59,521 nt of DNA from an uncultured Pelagibacteraceae bacterium (GTDB lineage Bacteria; Pseudomonadota; Alphaproteobacteria; Pelagibacterales; Pelagibacteraceae), in contig CACGOM010000006.1 of assembly GCA_902574705.1 (NCBI GenBank), forward strand, positions 1 through 59,521, given 5' to 3'. A program made the position numbers and the translations under genes. Below are positions 24,223-34,183 of the stretch, piece by piece; positions within the stretch are counted from its first letter, which is position 1; each line of letters begins with the position of its first letter. The notes below the pieces were generated by a model, which was given only the letters and a program-made list of their open reading frames with translations, was not told the DNA's origin and made no database searches.

Positions 24223-26235
24223 TAGCTTCATTAATTCATTCTGATTTAAGACCTTAATATTAAGTTCTTTAGCTTGATTTATTTTTTTTATAGTAGGTTT
24301 TTCGCCAACAATTAAGTAATCTAATTTTTTACTTACAGAGCTTAAAATCTTACCTGAATTTTTTTCTATTATAGATTTAATTTCTGCTCTACTCATTGAT
24401 TGTAATTTCCCAGTAATCATAAAAGTAGAGTTTTTAAACTTTCCTTCATTATTTAAATTCTCATTTTCTATATTTAAATCAGACGAAAGATTTTTTACTA
24501 TTTCTAAATTTTCCTTTATTGAAAAGAATTTTTTAATTGATGAAATCTGTATTTCTCCAATGCCATCTATATTTAAAAATAGGTTAAAATTAAATTTTTT
24601 ATTTATTTTAAAAAATTTTTCCTTATTTTGTAAGTGCTTTGCAATTAATTTTGCATTTTCTTGGCCTATGTGCCTTATGCCTAGAGAAAAAATAAATTTA
24701 CTTAAAGTTATATTTTTTGATTTATTAATTGAATATTTTAGATTATTAACAGATTGTTGTCCCCATCCATCTAATTCTTTTATTTTGTTATAATCTAACT
24801 TGAAAATATCTTGTGGAAAACGTATAAATTTTTTTTCCCAAAATTTTTCTACAACTTTTTTTCCAAAACCATCAATATTTAATGCATCTTTCGAAACAAA
24901 ATGTTTAATTTTTTCAATTGCTATTTTTTCACAACTATATCCCTCTGAAGAACATCTTTTTACTGCATCATATTTTTTAGTTTGATTATTGAATTCTTTT
25001 TCAACTTGTGAACCACAAGAAGGACATTTGTCTGGAAATTTATATCTAATGGATTTTGAAGGCCTTTTTTTTAAATCAACAGAAATTACATGGGGAATTA
25101 CATCTCCAGCGCGTTCAATTTGAACAATATCTCCGACTCTTATATCTTTTTTGTTTATTTCATCTTCATTATGAAGTGTTGCATTAGAAACTACAACCCC
25201 TCCAATATTCACTGGCTTAATTTTTGCCACCGGTGTGAGTGCACCAGTTCTACCAACTTGAATATCAATTTTCAAAATTTTAGAAAAAGATGAAGCTGCA
25301 GAAAACTTATGAGCAGCGGCCCATCTCGGTGCATTCCCAACAAATCCTAATCTTTGCTGTAGGTTTAAATCATTTATTTTATATACCAGTCCATCTACAT
25401 CGTATTCTAATTCATATCTTTTTTTTTCAAAGTTTTCATGATTCTTAATTAAATCATCAATATTTGATATTAAATTATTATATTTACAAATTTTAAATCC
25501 ACTTTTTTTTAAAAAAATTAAAAAATCTGATTGTTTTTGAAAAGTATTACTATCAAATTGACCAAATGTATAAGCTATGAATTTTAATGGAATTTTTTTG
25601 GTTTCAGAAGAATACTTTTGTCTTAAAGAACCAGATGCAGCATTTCTTGGATTTGCAAATTTTTCTTTTAATTTTTCAAAATCTTTTTTTTCAATATAAA
25701 CTTCTCCTCTAATTTCAATATTTTGTGGAAAATCTTTAGCATTTATAAATTTTGGAATATCTTTTATTGTTCTTAAATTTTCTGTAATTAACTCTCCTTC
25801 ATAACCATCTCCTCTTGAAAGTCCTGAAACAAAACTTCCATTTTTATAAGTTAATGATGCAGAAATTCCATCTATTTTAGGCTCAACGCTGTATTCAAAT
25901 ATTTGGTTTTTTTTTAAATTAAGATAATTTTTAATTTTTTTTTCAAAGTTAGTTAGGTCTTCTCTATTAAATACATTTGACAATGATAGCATGGGAACTT
26001 TATGTTTCTGCTTAGTAAAGTTTTTTGAGGGTTTAAAACCAACTATTTTTGAGGGTGAGTCCTTATGATTTAAATAAGAATATTTTTTTTCCAAGTTTAT
26101 TATTGATAATTTTAATTCATCATAATCTTTATCAGAAATTATTGGCTTACTTTTTGAGTAATATAATTCGTTATGTTTCTTTAATTTTTTGATTTTGTCG
26201 ATATATTTTTTTTTAATCGATGTTTTATCTTCCAT
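24214..26235 (-). CDS. ligA: NAD-dependent DNA ligase LigA
   Basis: The 673-residue ligase shows the domain order Ia, adenylation, OB, zinc finger, helix-hairpin-helix and BRCT. The adenylated lysine is K120 in SVEPKIDGISAS, followed by SRGDGYEGELITEN and RGEVYI. Zinc ligands lie in CPSCGSQVEK and in KRCSSEGYSCEK. The BRCT domain begins near FKNSTFMITGKLQSM. It seals nicks using NAD+ during replication and repair. It is the last gene of the minus-strand dcw unit, sharing one base with bamD. It converges on pepP with a 9-nt overlap. Its place at the end of dcw-lpxC-bamD is usual in alphaproteobacteria. Confidence 0.96.
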   Translation of the reverse strand: MEDKTSIKKKYIDKIKKLKKHNELYYSKSKPIISDKDYDELKLSIINLEKKYSYLNHKDSPSKIVGFKPSKNFTKQKHKVPMLSLSNVFNREDLTNFEKKIKNYLNLKKNQIFEYSVEPKIDGISASLTYKNGSFVSGLSRGDGYEGELITENLRTIKDIPKFINAKDFPQNIEIRGEVYIEKKDFEKLKEKFANPRNAASGSLRQKYSSETKKIPLKFIAYTFGQFDSNTFQKQSDFLIFLKKSGFKICKYNNLISNIDDLIKNHENFEKKRYELEYDVDGLVYKINDLNLQQRLGFVGNAPRWAAAHKFSAASSFSKILKIDIQVGRTGALTPVAKIKPVNIGGVVVSNATLHNEDEINKKDIRVGDIVQIERAGDVIPHVISVDLKKRPSKSIRYKFPDKCPSCGSQVEKEFNNQTKKYDAVKRCSSEGYSCEKIAIEKIKHFVSKDALNIDGFGKKVVEKFWEKKFIRFPQDIFKLDYNKIKELDGWGQQSVNNLKYSINKSKNITLSKFIFSLGIRHIGQENAKLIAKHLQNKEKFFKINKKFNFNLFLNIDGIGEIQISSIKKFFSIKENLEIVKNLSSDLNIENENLNNEGKFKNSTFMITGKLQSMSRAEIKSIIEKNSGKILSSVSKKLDYLIVGEKPTIKKINQAKELNIKVLNQNELMKLLN

Positions 26236-27074
26236 TAAAATATTTTCGACTTAATTCTTTGAATAAGAGTTTTCTTATTTTTATCTTTTTTAACTTTAAT
26301 TTCCAAGGGTTTATAACTGCTATTGAAAATTTTATAAGACATTTCGTACCATTCACTAGATTGATAATTATATCCTAATAAATAAGCATATTTTTTTGCT
26401 TCTTCTTGAAGGCCAATCCTATAATGAATTTCTACTAACCTGTGGAGTGCTTCTTCAATAAATATCGAGTCATTATATTTTTCAACTACATATTTGTATC
26501 TATTAATTGCAGGAATCCATTTTTGTTTATCTAAATAATATTTTGCCAAATACATTTCTTTTGAAGCTAATATTTCATTAATTAATTCAAGTTTGAACAT
26601 CGAGTCCTCTGCATAATCGGTCTTAGGATAAAGTTTTATTAATAATTCAAAATATTCTTTTGATTTTAAAATAGCCTCTAAATCTTTTCTTTCGTCTACA
26701 ATTTGATCATAATAGGAAATAGCTAAAAGATAGTACGCATAATCAGTTCTTGGATGTTTTGGATAAGTTTTTAAAAATCTTTCAATCTCATAAATAGTGT
26801 CATTATGATATTCATTTGTATAATAAGAATATGCAGCCATTAATGCTGATCTTGGTGCCCAGATTGATTGTGGAAATAGTAATTCTGCTTCAGAGAATTT
26901 TTTTGCTGCTAGAAGTCCGTCTCCAGTTTCAAGTATTTCAATTCCTTCCTCATAAGCGTCAATCATTTGTAAATTAATTTCTTTTTCTAGAATTACTTCA
27001 ACATTTTTTTCTTCTTTTGCACATGACAGAAAAAAAACGAATGTTAATATTAAATAAAAATTGATTGATCGCAT
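26235..27074 (-). CDS. bamD: BamD, outer-membrane protein assembly lipoprotein
   Basis: The 279-residue protein has a lipoprotein signal ending FFLSCAKEE, with lipidated C18. The mature part consists of tetratricopeptide-like repeats, for example AAKKFSEAELLFPQSIWAPR, FLKTYPKHPRTDYAYYLL and LIKLYPKTDYAEDSMF, which match the YfiO/BamD fold. BamD works with BamA in inserting beta-barrel proteins into the outer membrane. It sits between lpxC and ligA; coupling with lipid A synthesis in one operon is common in this group. It starts with the first ATG after a short gap from lpxC. Confidence 0.93.
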   Translation of the reverse strand: MRSINFYLILTFVFFLSCAKEEKNVEVILEKEINLQMIDAYEEGIEILETGDGLLAAKKFSEAELLFPQSIWAPRSALMAAYSYYTNEYHNDTIYEIERFLKTYPKHPRTDYAYYLLAISYYDQIVDERKDLEAILKSKEYFELLIKLYPKTDYAEDSMFKLELINEILASKEMYLAKYYLDKQKWIPAINRYKYVVEKYNDSIFIEEALHRLVEIHYRIGLQEEAKKYAYLLGYNYQSSEWYEMSYKIFNSSYKPLEIKVKKDKNKKTLIQRIKSKIF

Positions 27075-27111
27075 ATCTATGTATTAACAGAAATAAAAAA
27101 AATTTCTATTT

Positions 27112-28032
27112 TTATGCAATAGATTTTAGATAGGATCTATCTAAAATTTGGTAAGGTAAAGTTTTTTCCTTGATTTCTATAACGGTAAAATTTGATTTAT
27201 CTGAAAAAAGTTTTCTCAAAATCTTATTTGTCAGTCCGTGGCCTCCCTCTGAAGTTTTAAGAGATCCAACAATTCTATATCCTGATAAATATAGATCGCC
27301 CATACAATCTAAAATTTTATGATTTACAAATTCTTTTGAGTTTCTTAATCCACCTTTATTTAAGATTTCTTGCTCACCGACAACCACTGCATTATCTAAA
27401 CTTCCACCCTTAGCCAGGCCTTTGCTTTTAAGAATCTCTACATCATTAAATAAGCAGAATGTTCTAGACTCAAAAATATTTTTTAGATCATCATTAAATA
27501 AATTAATTTTATTCCTTTGAGTTCTAATATTCTTATTTTTATATCTTATTTCAAAATCAATTTCAGATGCTACTTTGGATTTATCTAGTGAGATTTTTTT
27601 TGTCCCTTCTTCTAAAGAAATATTCTTTTCTATTTTAATTAATTTAATTGGTGTTGATGATGATTTAATTCCAGTTGATAAGATTTTTTCAACAAAATTT
27701 TTTGCAGAACCATCTAGTATTGGTAATTCTTGAGAATTTACTTCAACAACCAAATTGTCCACTCCCAAACCATATAATGCTCCCATTAAATGTTCAACAG
27801 TTGAAACCTTAATTCCATGTTCATTTGATAAAGTTGTACATAATGTAGTATCAACTACATTATCAAAAGATGGTAAAACTATATTGTTATCTTTAATATC
27901 AATTCTTTTGAATATTATGCCTGTATTAGGTGGAGAAGGTATAAGATTTAGCTGAACTGATTTGCCGGTATGCAAACCTATTCCGTTAAAAGTAATTTTA
28001 TTATTAATAGTCTTTTGATTAAGAATTGACAT
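27112..28032 (-). CDS. lpxC: UDP-3-O-acyl-N-acetylglucosamine deacetylase
   Basis: From the ATG at 28030-28032 (MSILNQKTI) the product is 306 residues. Key motifs are TVEHLMGALYG with the zinc histidine and catalytic glutamate region, HKILDCMGDLYLSG with zinc H and D, and EGGHGLTNKILR with the catalytic histidine. It carries out the committed, zinc-dependent step of lipid A synthesis in the cytoplasm. An ATG five codons upstream (28047) is possible but adds the odd MYKLV. It follows ftsA by 59 nt, and ftsZ is not between them as it is in most relatives. Confidence 0.95.
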   Translation of the reverse strand: MSILNQKTINNKITFNGIGLHTGKSVQLNLIPSPPNTGIIFKRIDIKDNNIVLPSFDNVVDTTLCTTLSNEHGIKVSTVEHLMGALYGLGVDNLVVEVNSQELPILDGSAKNFVEKILSTGIKSSSTPIKLIKIEKNISLEEGTKKISLDKSKVASEIDFEIRYKNKNIRTQRNKINLFNDDLKNIFESRTFCLFNDVEILKSKGLAKGGSLDNAVVVGEQEILNKGGLRNSKEFVNHKILDCMGDLYLSGYRIVGSLKTSEGGHGLTNKILRKLFSDKSNFTVIEIKEKTLPYQILDRSYLKSIA

Positions 28033-28091
28033 CACAAGTTTATACAAAAATTAATTTAAGTAAAAAAAACAACTTATGTTACAAAAAGTTG

Positions 28092-29234
28092 CTATTTTGA
28101 TGTGAAGTACTCAAATAATTTCTCAAAAAAACCTTTATTATCTAAGTTTAAAGGCGATTTTTGAGATTCGGTGACTTCATTTTTCAAACTGAATCTTAAA
28201 GCGCTATCACATGTCTCCCTCCTTTCATCATCAAATATAGACATATCTTTAATGAAAGAAAATTCAGGTCCAAAAGATAATAAATTTTCGTTCAATACTC
28301 TTGAGCCATTTCCAGTAAAAATTAATTTCAAACCTGTTTCAAAATTCTTATTATTTATTAAAGGGCAGTTAAAAAATAATAATTCAATTATTTCTTCTAA
28401 TCGTGAATTAATTATTTGTTTAAGATTATTTTGACTATCTGAGTCCCCAACAAATTGTTTATTTTTTGAAAATTTTTTTTTCCATGCCTCAGCTTTTCTA
28501 TAATCTAACTTCAAAACTTTAGAAATATCTTTTGTTATATGATCTCCACCAATATGAATATTATTGAGATATAATAATTTCTGATTTTTAAAAATTGCTA
28601 AACTGCTTTTACTAAAACCAATGTCTATAAAAGCAGTTTTTTCAGAGATGTTATTTTTATTAACAAAACCTAAAGACTTAATATAAGTTGTACAAAATGT
28701 ATCAATCAGGGATATATGATTTTTAAAAAAAATATTTTTCAAATTTTCGAAGATTTTTTTCTCAATCATTATAAATTTAACTTCAAGGACAACATTATTC
28801 GCTTCGATATTCAATTTATTTATATTTTCAATTTTTTTATTATCAATATAAATATCCATTTCAATTTTATGTAAAATAACTTTATCTTGATAATTAGATT
28901 TAATTGTTTTTTCACTTTCAATTAATAAATAGTCTAAATCATTTTTATTAATTATTTTTTTTTCGAAATTTTTTTTTATTGAAAAATCTAGAGAAAAGAT
29001 GGTTGAAGAGTCTACCAATAACAAAGCTTCATTTAAATGTTTCCCAATATCTTTTTCTGCTTTAAGAATTAGTTTATCAATTTTAAAGGCATTAGTTGAT
29101 TTTTTATTACTTGTATAATCTAATTTCTCCTCGTAAAACAAATTCTGATTCAGAATCGATTTATCATAAATTGATAAGTCAACATGAGTTGATCCTAATT
29201 CAAAAATTGAAATAGGCGAACTAATTTTAATCAT
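28092..29234 (-). CDS. ftsA: FtsA, actin-like cell-division protein
   Basis: The 380-residue protein is a member of the actin/FtsA ATPase family. Phosphate-binding regions are FELGSTHVDLSIYD near the start and FIDIGFSKSSLAIF near the middle, with LNNIHIGGDHITKDISK following and the adenosine motif FTGNGSRVLNENLL. It lacks a clear long amphipathic tail, though the last residues FFEKLFEYFTSK could be the membrane-targeting helix. It tethers the FtsZ ring to the membrane and recruits later division proteins. It overlaps ftsQ by 4 nt. Sequence conservation is low, as usual in A+T-rich genomes, but order and motifs are clear. Confidence 0.9.
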   Translation of the reverse strand: MIKISSPISIFELGSTHVDLSIYDKSILNQNLFYEEKLDYTSNKKSTNAFKIDKLILKAEKDIGKHLNEALLLVDSSTIFSLDFSIKKNFEKKIINKNDLDYLLIESEKTIKSNYQDKVILHKIEMDIYIDNKKIENINKLNIEANNVVLEVKFIMIEKKIFENLKNIFFKNHISLIDTFCTTYIKSLGFVNKNNISEKTAFIDIGFSKSSLAIFKNQKLLYLNNIHIGGDHITKDISKVLKLDYRKAEAWKKKFSKNKQFVGDSDSQNNLKQIINSRLEEIIELLFFNCPLINNKNFETGLKLIFTGNGSRVLNENLLSFGPEFSFIKDMSIFDDERRETCDSALRFSLKNEVTESQKSPLNLDNKGFFEKLFEYFTSK

Positions 29235-29917
29235 AATAAAATAATTTTATTTTTAATTCTTAAATCTATAATTTTAAATTCTTTTAAGGACTGATTATTA
29301 ATAAATTCTTTAAATATATTTAAAGAATCATCAAAACCTTCCATCGGTAATTTAATAATAATTTTATTTTTATACATTAAATCCCATCTTAATGATTTAA
29401 ATGAGTAAATTTTATTAAAATCTTCTAATCTGAAACCATTTTTTTCCAAAATTTCTTTTAAAGTTAAAAATTTTTTAATATCAACTTCACCAATTATTTG
29501 TGTTATTCCACTAGTTATTGTGTTTTGGTGTTTAATTTTTTTTCCGTTGTTTCCAATAAAAGTTTTCACATTATTATCATAGTAGTAAGCTAAAATATCT
29601 GTTTGCTTTAGTTCTATTTTAATAACTGATGGGTACTCTTTTTTAATTTTATATTCACTAATTAGTTTAAATTTTTCTAATTCTGATTTTATTTCATATG
29701 TCTTAATTGAAAAAATATTAGTATAATTAAACTTATCTAATGATTTTAAAACATCGTCAGATAAACTTTTGTCAACTTTGCCTATAATATTTATTTTATC
29801 TATCTTAAAATAATTATCTATGTTGCTTATTAAATTAATATTATGAAGACTTAATAAAATTAAAAGTAAAAAGATATATAAATAAATTTTACTTTTATCT
29901 ATTAATTGACGCATCAT
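29231..29917 (-). CDS. ftsQ: FtsQ/DivIB cell-division protein
   Basis: The 228-residue protein has one membrane helix at about residues 11-28, then a POTRA-like region (DKINIIGKVDKSLSDDVLKSL) and a beta domain containing KIELKQTDILAYYYDN. This is the layout of FtsQ/DivIB, which links early cytoplasmic and late periplasmic divisome parts. Direct evidence is topology plus position between ddl and ftsA, where ftsQ is expected. It overlaps ddl by 23 nt and ftsA by 4 nt. Primary sequence is strongly diverged. Confidence 0.85.
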   Translation of the reverse strand: MMRQLIDKSKIYLYIFLLLILLSLHNINLISNIDNYFKIDKINIIGKVDKSLSDDVLKSLDKFNYTNIFSIKTYEIKSELEKFKLISEYKIKKEYPSVIKIELKQTDILAYYYDNNVKTFIGNNGKKIKHQNTITSGITQIIGEVDIKKFLTLKEILEKNGFRLEDFNKIYSFKSLRWDLMYKNKIIIKLPMEGFDDSLNIFKEFINNQSLKEFKIIDLRIKNKIILL

Positions 29918-30812
29918 TAATAATCCATCTTATTAAATTATAAAAATTTATACCTTTGTACCTGGCAATTTCTGGAACTAAAGAAAGTTCCGTTAATCCT
30001 GGTTGTGTATTTACTTCTAGTAAATAGAATTTTTTATTACTATATCTAAAATCACTTCTCGTGATACCTCTGCATCCAGTAATTTTATGTGCTTTGAGAG
30101 CTATATTTTCAACTTCTTTTATTTTATTTATTGGTAGCTCAACTGGTAATATGTGTTTTGTTTTTGCTTTCTTGTCATACTTAGCTTTGTAATCATAAAA
30201 TTTTCTTTTTGGCACAAGCTCAATAGTACCTAATTTTTTATTTCCCATAATTGCTACTTGAATTTCTCTACCTGGGATATATTTTTCAATTAATACTTCT
30301 TTTTCGCTTCTAAGTTTTTTTAAATTTTTGAAAAAATTTTTTTTATTACATATATAAACTCCAACACTGGAACCTTCATTTATAGGTTTTATCACTACTG
30401 GAAAACCTAAGTTTTTAATAATTTTTTTATATATATTTTTATAATTTTGTTCCGAATTTTCTCTAAGGAGAAGGTATTTTGGTGAAGAAATTTTATTTTT
30501 TTTAAATATCTGTTTTGATATTAATTTATTTATGCATATAGATGATGCCATAACTCCAGAATGAGTATACTTAATTTTTTCACTTTCTAAAATTAGCTGA
30601 ATAAATCCGTCTTCACCGTATCTTCCATGCAAAGCATTAAAAACAATGTGAGGTTTAAATTTTCTTATTTCGTTAATAAAACCACTTTTAGGATCAAGAA
30701 TTTTACATTTATAATCATTTTTGATTTGTTTATAAACCGCTCTACCTGTAATAAAACTTATATCTCTTTCTTTAGAATATCCTCCAGCTAATATTAATAT
30801 TTTTTTCTTCAT
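29895..30812 (-). CDS. ddl: D-alanine--D-alanine ligase
   Basis: The 305-residue ATP-grasp enzyme starts with ILAGGYSKERDISFITG, and has FNALHGRYGEDGFIQ for substrate binding, VVIKPINEGSSVGVY for ATP binding, and FYLLEVNTQPGLTELSLVPE for the metal site and catalytic loop. It makes the D-Ala-D-Ala dipeptide used by MurF. It lies in the usual place between murB (2 nt apart) and ftsQ (23-nt overlap). DdlB-type length. Confidence 0.95.
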   Translation of the reverse strand: MKKKILILAGGYSKERDISFITGRAVYKQIKNDYKCKILDPKSGFINEIRKFKPHIVFNALHGRYGEDGFIQLILESEKIKYTHSGVMASSICINKLISKQIFKKNKISSPKYLLLRENSEQNYKNIYKKIIKNLGFPVVIKPINEGSSVGVYICNKKNFFKNLKKLRSEKEVLIEKYIPGREIQVAIMGNKKLGTIELVPKRKFYDYKAKYDKKAKTKHILPVELPINKIKEVENIALKAHKITGCRGITRSDFRYSNKKFYLLEVNTQPGLTELSLVPEIARYKGINFYNLIRWIINDASINR

Positions 30813-30814
30813 AT

Positions 30815-31732
30815 TTATGAGGCTAAAATTATTTCTAATTCAAGATTAACTCCAGTTTTGTTATATACATTTTCTTTGATAAAATTGATAAGATTTTTCA
30901 TATCTTTGGATGAGGCCTTTTCCTTATTAATTAAAAAGTTACAATGTTTTTCTGATAAAATAGCGTCTCCAAACATTCTATTAGCCTTTTGGATATCGAT
31001 TGAGTCTCTAATTAATTCCCAAACTTTTTTATTTTCCTGATTAATTGGATTTTTAAATGTACTTCCACCAGTTTTAACTCTAATTGGTTGAGATAATTCT
31101 TTTTTGTTTTTTAATTCATTCATTTTTTTTTTAATTAAATCTTTGCTAGACAAATTTCCTTTTAAAGTTCCGCTTAGAAAAATTAAATTCTTAGGCAAAT
31201 TTGTTGATCTATATTTAAAATTTATTGTGGAGGCTGGGATTGTTGAAACATTTCCACTGAAATCAATGGCTTGTACTGAAACAATTATATCTTTGAATTC
31301 TTTGCCGTAGCAACCAGCATTCATTTTAATCCCTCCGCCAATTGAACCTGGAATACATGATAAAAATTCAAAACCCTCAATATTATTTTCCATTGCAAAT
31401 TCTGAAGTTTTTCTATCTAAACAAGAGCTGCCAGCAATAATCAAATTTTCATCTAATTTAGTAATATTATTGAAATTTTTTCCAAGCTTAACAACTACAC
31501 CATCATAAATCTTATCATCAAAAAGCGTATTAGATCCTGCACCTAAAATAAAAATTTTTCCTCGTTTATCATATTCTTTAAGAAAAATTGCTAAATCCTT
31601 CAATGAGTTTGCTTGTAAATAAACTTTTGATTTGCCACCAATATTAAACCAATTAAATCTTGATATATCATAATCAAAATTTATTCGTGAGTTATTAGGA
31701 AATTCAATTTTTTCTAAATCATTTAATATCAT
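30815..31732 (-). CDS. murB: UDP-N-acetylenolpyruvoylglucosamine reductase
   Basis: The 305-residue FAD enzyme has the type II MurB pattern: NIGGKSKVYLQA, FILGAGSNTLFDD, IPGSIGGGIKMNAGCYG and, near the C-terminus, KTGGSTFKNPINQ with the substrate loop. It reduces enolpyruvyl-UDP-GlcNAc to UDP-MurNAc with NADPH. It overlaps murC by 4 nt. The type II form lacks one domain compared with E. coli, consistent with its length. Confidence 0.95.
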   Translation of the reverse strand: MILNDLEKIEFPNNSRINFDYDISRFNWFNIGGKSKVYLQANSLKDLAIFLKEYDKRGKIFILGAGSNTLFDDKIYDGVVVKLGKNFNNITKLDENLIIAGSSCLDRKTSEFAMENNIEGFEFLSCIPGSIGGGIKMNAGCYGKEFKDIIVSVQAIDFSGNVSTIPASTINFKYRSTNLPKNLIFLSGTLKGNLSSKDLIKKKMNELKNKKELSQPIRVKTGGSTFKNPINQENKKVWELIRDSIDIQKANRMFGDAILSEKHCNFLINKEKASSKDMKNLINFIKENVYNKTGVNLELEIILAS

Positions 31733-33129
31733 TTAATCAATTCAGGCAAGTTTCTTATCCAGTTAGATATGGTTCCTGCGCCCATTCCTATAACTATTTT
31801 ATCGCCATAAATATTTTGCTTTGCAAACTTTGCAAGCTCCTTCTCTCCATTGATCATAATCAAATCTGTATTAGAATTTTTAATAATATCTTTGGCAAAT
31901 TTAAAATAATTAAAATTTAATTTAAGATTTTCCCCAGCTTTATAAATTGGACATAAAATAACTTGATCAGAAAACTTAAAACATTTTGTAAATTCTTTTT
32001 TCAGCGAGTTGAGTCGTGAAATCCTGTGTGGTTGAAAAATAGATATAATCTTTTTTGATTTAAAAACTTCTCTAGTTGATTTAAGTAATTCGAATATTTC
32101 TGTTGGGTGATGTGCATAATCATCATAATAAATACTACTATTATGTTCAAATATAAAATTAAATCTTCTTTGAACTCCCTTGAATTGCAATATTGATCTT
32201 TTGATTAAATTAATAGAAATTCCCATCATTATTGCAATTGCAATTGCTGCACAAGAATTTTTAATATTATGAGTTCCTATTAATGGTATTTGAAAAGATT
32301 TATATGTTTTTTTTTCCTGATTAGGTAAATTTACTTCTAAGTCAAATTTAGAGATATGAGATTGAAGTTTAATATTCTTAATCCTGAAATTTGATTTTTC
32401 ACTTACCCCATAAGTTATTATGTTTTGATTTTTAATTTTTTTGAGTATTGATCGATTATTTTTATCATCTAAGCAAATGAGAGTTTTACCAAATGATGGT
32501 GTTTTTTCAGCAAATTTTATAAATTTTTTTTTCAAATTTTCAATTGAACCATAGTATTCGAGATGCTCATTATCTATGTTCGTAATGATAGAATATGTAA
32601 AAGGTAATTGTAAAAAACTACCATCAGACTCATCAGATTCAAGTACACACCATTCTCCTTTTCCAAGTTTAGCTGAATTTCCAATTGAATTAATTACTCC
32701 ACCATTAATTGTGGTGGGATCTAATTTTGACTTTGAAAAAATTGTTGAAACGATAGATGTTGTTGTGGTTTTGCCATGTGATCCAGCAACAACAACATTT
32801 TTGTAAAGAGAAACAATATTTGCAAGCATTTCTCCTCTTTTATAGATTGGTATTTTTTTTTTCTTTGCTTCTAAATATTCTGGATTATTTTTTTTTATTG
32901 CAGAAGAGATAACAACAATTGTGGCATTAGATATATGTTTTTTTTTATGACCAACTTGAACATTTATTTTATGTTTTTTTAACCTGTCTATATTTTTACC
33001 AGTTTGCTGATCTGTCCCTTTAATATTAAACCCCAAGCCTTTCATTATTAGTGCAAGACCACTCATTCCAATACCACCAACCCCGATAAAATGAATTATT
33101 TCTTTTTTTCCTAAACTAATTTTCATCAA
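31729..33129 (-). CDS. murC: UDP-N-acetylmuramate--L-alanine ligase
   Basis: The 466-residue Mur ligase begins with a nucleotide-fold glycine motif GVGGIGMSGLALIMKG, followed by the P-loop VAGSHGKTTTTS at about residue 115. YDDYAHHPTEI gives the metal and substrate histidines typical of MurC. It adds L-Ala to UDP-MurNAc using ATP. It overlaps murG by 14 nt and murB by 4 nt in the operon. Confidence 0.96.
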   Translation of the reverse strand: MMKISLGKKEIIHFIGVGGIGMSGLALIMKGLGFNIKGTDQQTGKNIDRLKKHKINVQVGHKKKHISNATIVVISSAIKKNNPEYLEAKKKKIPIYKRGEMLANIVSLYKNVVVAGSHGKTTTTSIVSTIFSKSKLDPTTINGGVINSIGNSAKLGKGEWCVLESDESDGSFLQLPFTYSIITNIDNEHLEYYGSIENLKKKFIKFAEKTPSFGKTLICLDDKNNRSILKKIKNQNIITYGVSEKSNFRIKNIKLQSHISKFDLEVNLPNQEKKTYKSFQIPLIGTHNIKNSCAAIAIAIMMGISINLIKRSILQFKGVQRRFNFIFEHNSSIYYDDYAHHPTEIFELLKSTREVFKSKKIISIFQPHRISRLNSLKKEFTKCFKFSDQVILCPIYKAGENLKLNFNYFKFAKDIIKNSNTDLIMINGEKELAKFAKQNIYGDKIVIGMGAGTISNWIRNLPELIK

Positions 33130-34183
33130 AGTATTTTGTTATTTTTTTGTTTATATTTTCCCAAGTATTTCCCTCAGTAATTTTTTTGAGGTTACTTTTT
33201 TTTTCAAGATACTCTTTTTTATTGACCATTATTTGATTAATTAGTTTACATATATCACCAGAATTAAATTTTTTCTCTTCTAATATCCAACAACAATTTA
33301 AATCATCATATCTTTTAGCATTAAAAAATTGGTGATTATCAGTTGCAAATGGAAAAGGAATAGCAATAAAAGGTATATTAAGGTGGGCTAGTTCTGCTAA
33401 AGATGAGGCTCCAGATCTAGATATTGCGATATCATAATTATAGTTTTTGCATAAATAATTTTCCTCAAAATAGAATAAATTATTCTCTACATTTTTTTGT
33501 TTATATTCCTCTTTAAATTCATTTTTATTAAATCCTTTTGACAATTGTTGAGATACTCGAATTTTATATTTTGAAGATAATTCAATCAATTCATTCTTTA
33601 TATTTTTACTTAAAAATAAAGAGGCCTGGCTTCCACCAACAATAAGGATTTTTAACACTTGTTTATCAACGTCATTTTTATTTTGGAAATAAAAACATTT
33701 ATTTAAAATTGGCTCTATTTCAATAATTTTATCTAAATATCTTTGGTTAAAGCCTTTAAGATTTTTGTCATAACAAAAAACTTTATACGAAAAACTAAGC
33801 AATAATTTATTTGATCTACCAAGTACCGAGTTAGGTTCGAATAAAAATATTTTTTTGTTAAATATTCTAGCTGCTAAAGCTATTGGTAAAGACATATAAC
33901 CTCCGGTACTTAAAATAATATCAAATTTATTATGAGCTAAATGATAAATCGATTTAATAAAAGCAAAAAATAAGAATATAATTTTTAAAGGTAGTAGATA
34001 TTTTTTTTCGGGAACTTGTTTTACTTCAAAAATAGTTTTATTAATTTCTTTAGGTATGAATTTTGATCCTCTTTTATCAGTATAAATTTTAACTTCAAAA
34101 TTTTCTTTTAAATGATTATAAAAATTCAGTGCAGGAACTACATGTCCACCTGAGCCACCAGTTGATATTAAAATTTTTTTCAA
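33116..34183 (-). CDS. murG: MurG, lipid II-forming GlcNAc transferase
   Basis: The 355-residue GT28 enzyme has the N-terminal glycine loop STGGSGGHVVPAL, a second loop STGGYMSLPIALAA, and the UDP-GlcNAc-binding region ILIVGGSQAS plus AISRSGASSLAELAHLNIPFIAIPFP. It attaches GlcNAc to lipid I at the inner face of the cytoplasmic membrane, giving lipid II. The gene overlaps ftsW by 4 nt, the usual order ftsW-murG-murC. Confidence 0.95.
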   Translation of the reverse strand: MKKILISTGGSGGHVVPALNFYNHLKENFEVKIYTDKRGSKFIPKEINKTIFEVKQVPEKKYLLPLKIIFLFFAFIKSIYHLAHNKFDIILSTGGYMSLPIALAARIFNKKIFLFEPNSVLGRSNKLLLSFSYKVFCYDKNLKGFNQRYLDKIIEIEPILNKCFYFQNKNDVDKQVLKILIVGGSQASLFLSKNIKNELIELSSKYKIRVSQQLSKGFNKNEFKEEYKQKNVENNLFYFEENYLCKNYNYDIAISRSGASSLAELAHLNIPFIAIPFPFATDNHQFFNAKRYDDLNCCWILEEKKFNSGDICKLINQIMVNKKEYLEKKSNLKKITEGNTWENINKKITKYFDEN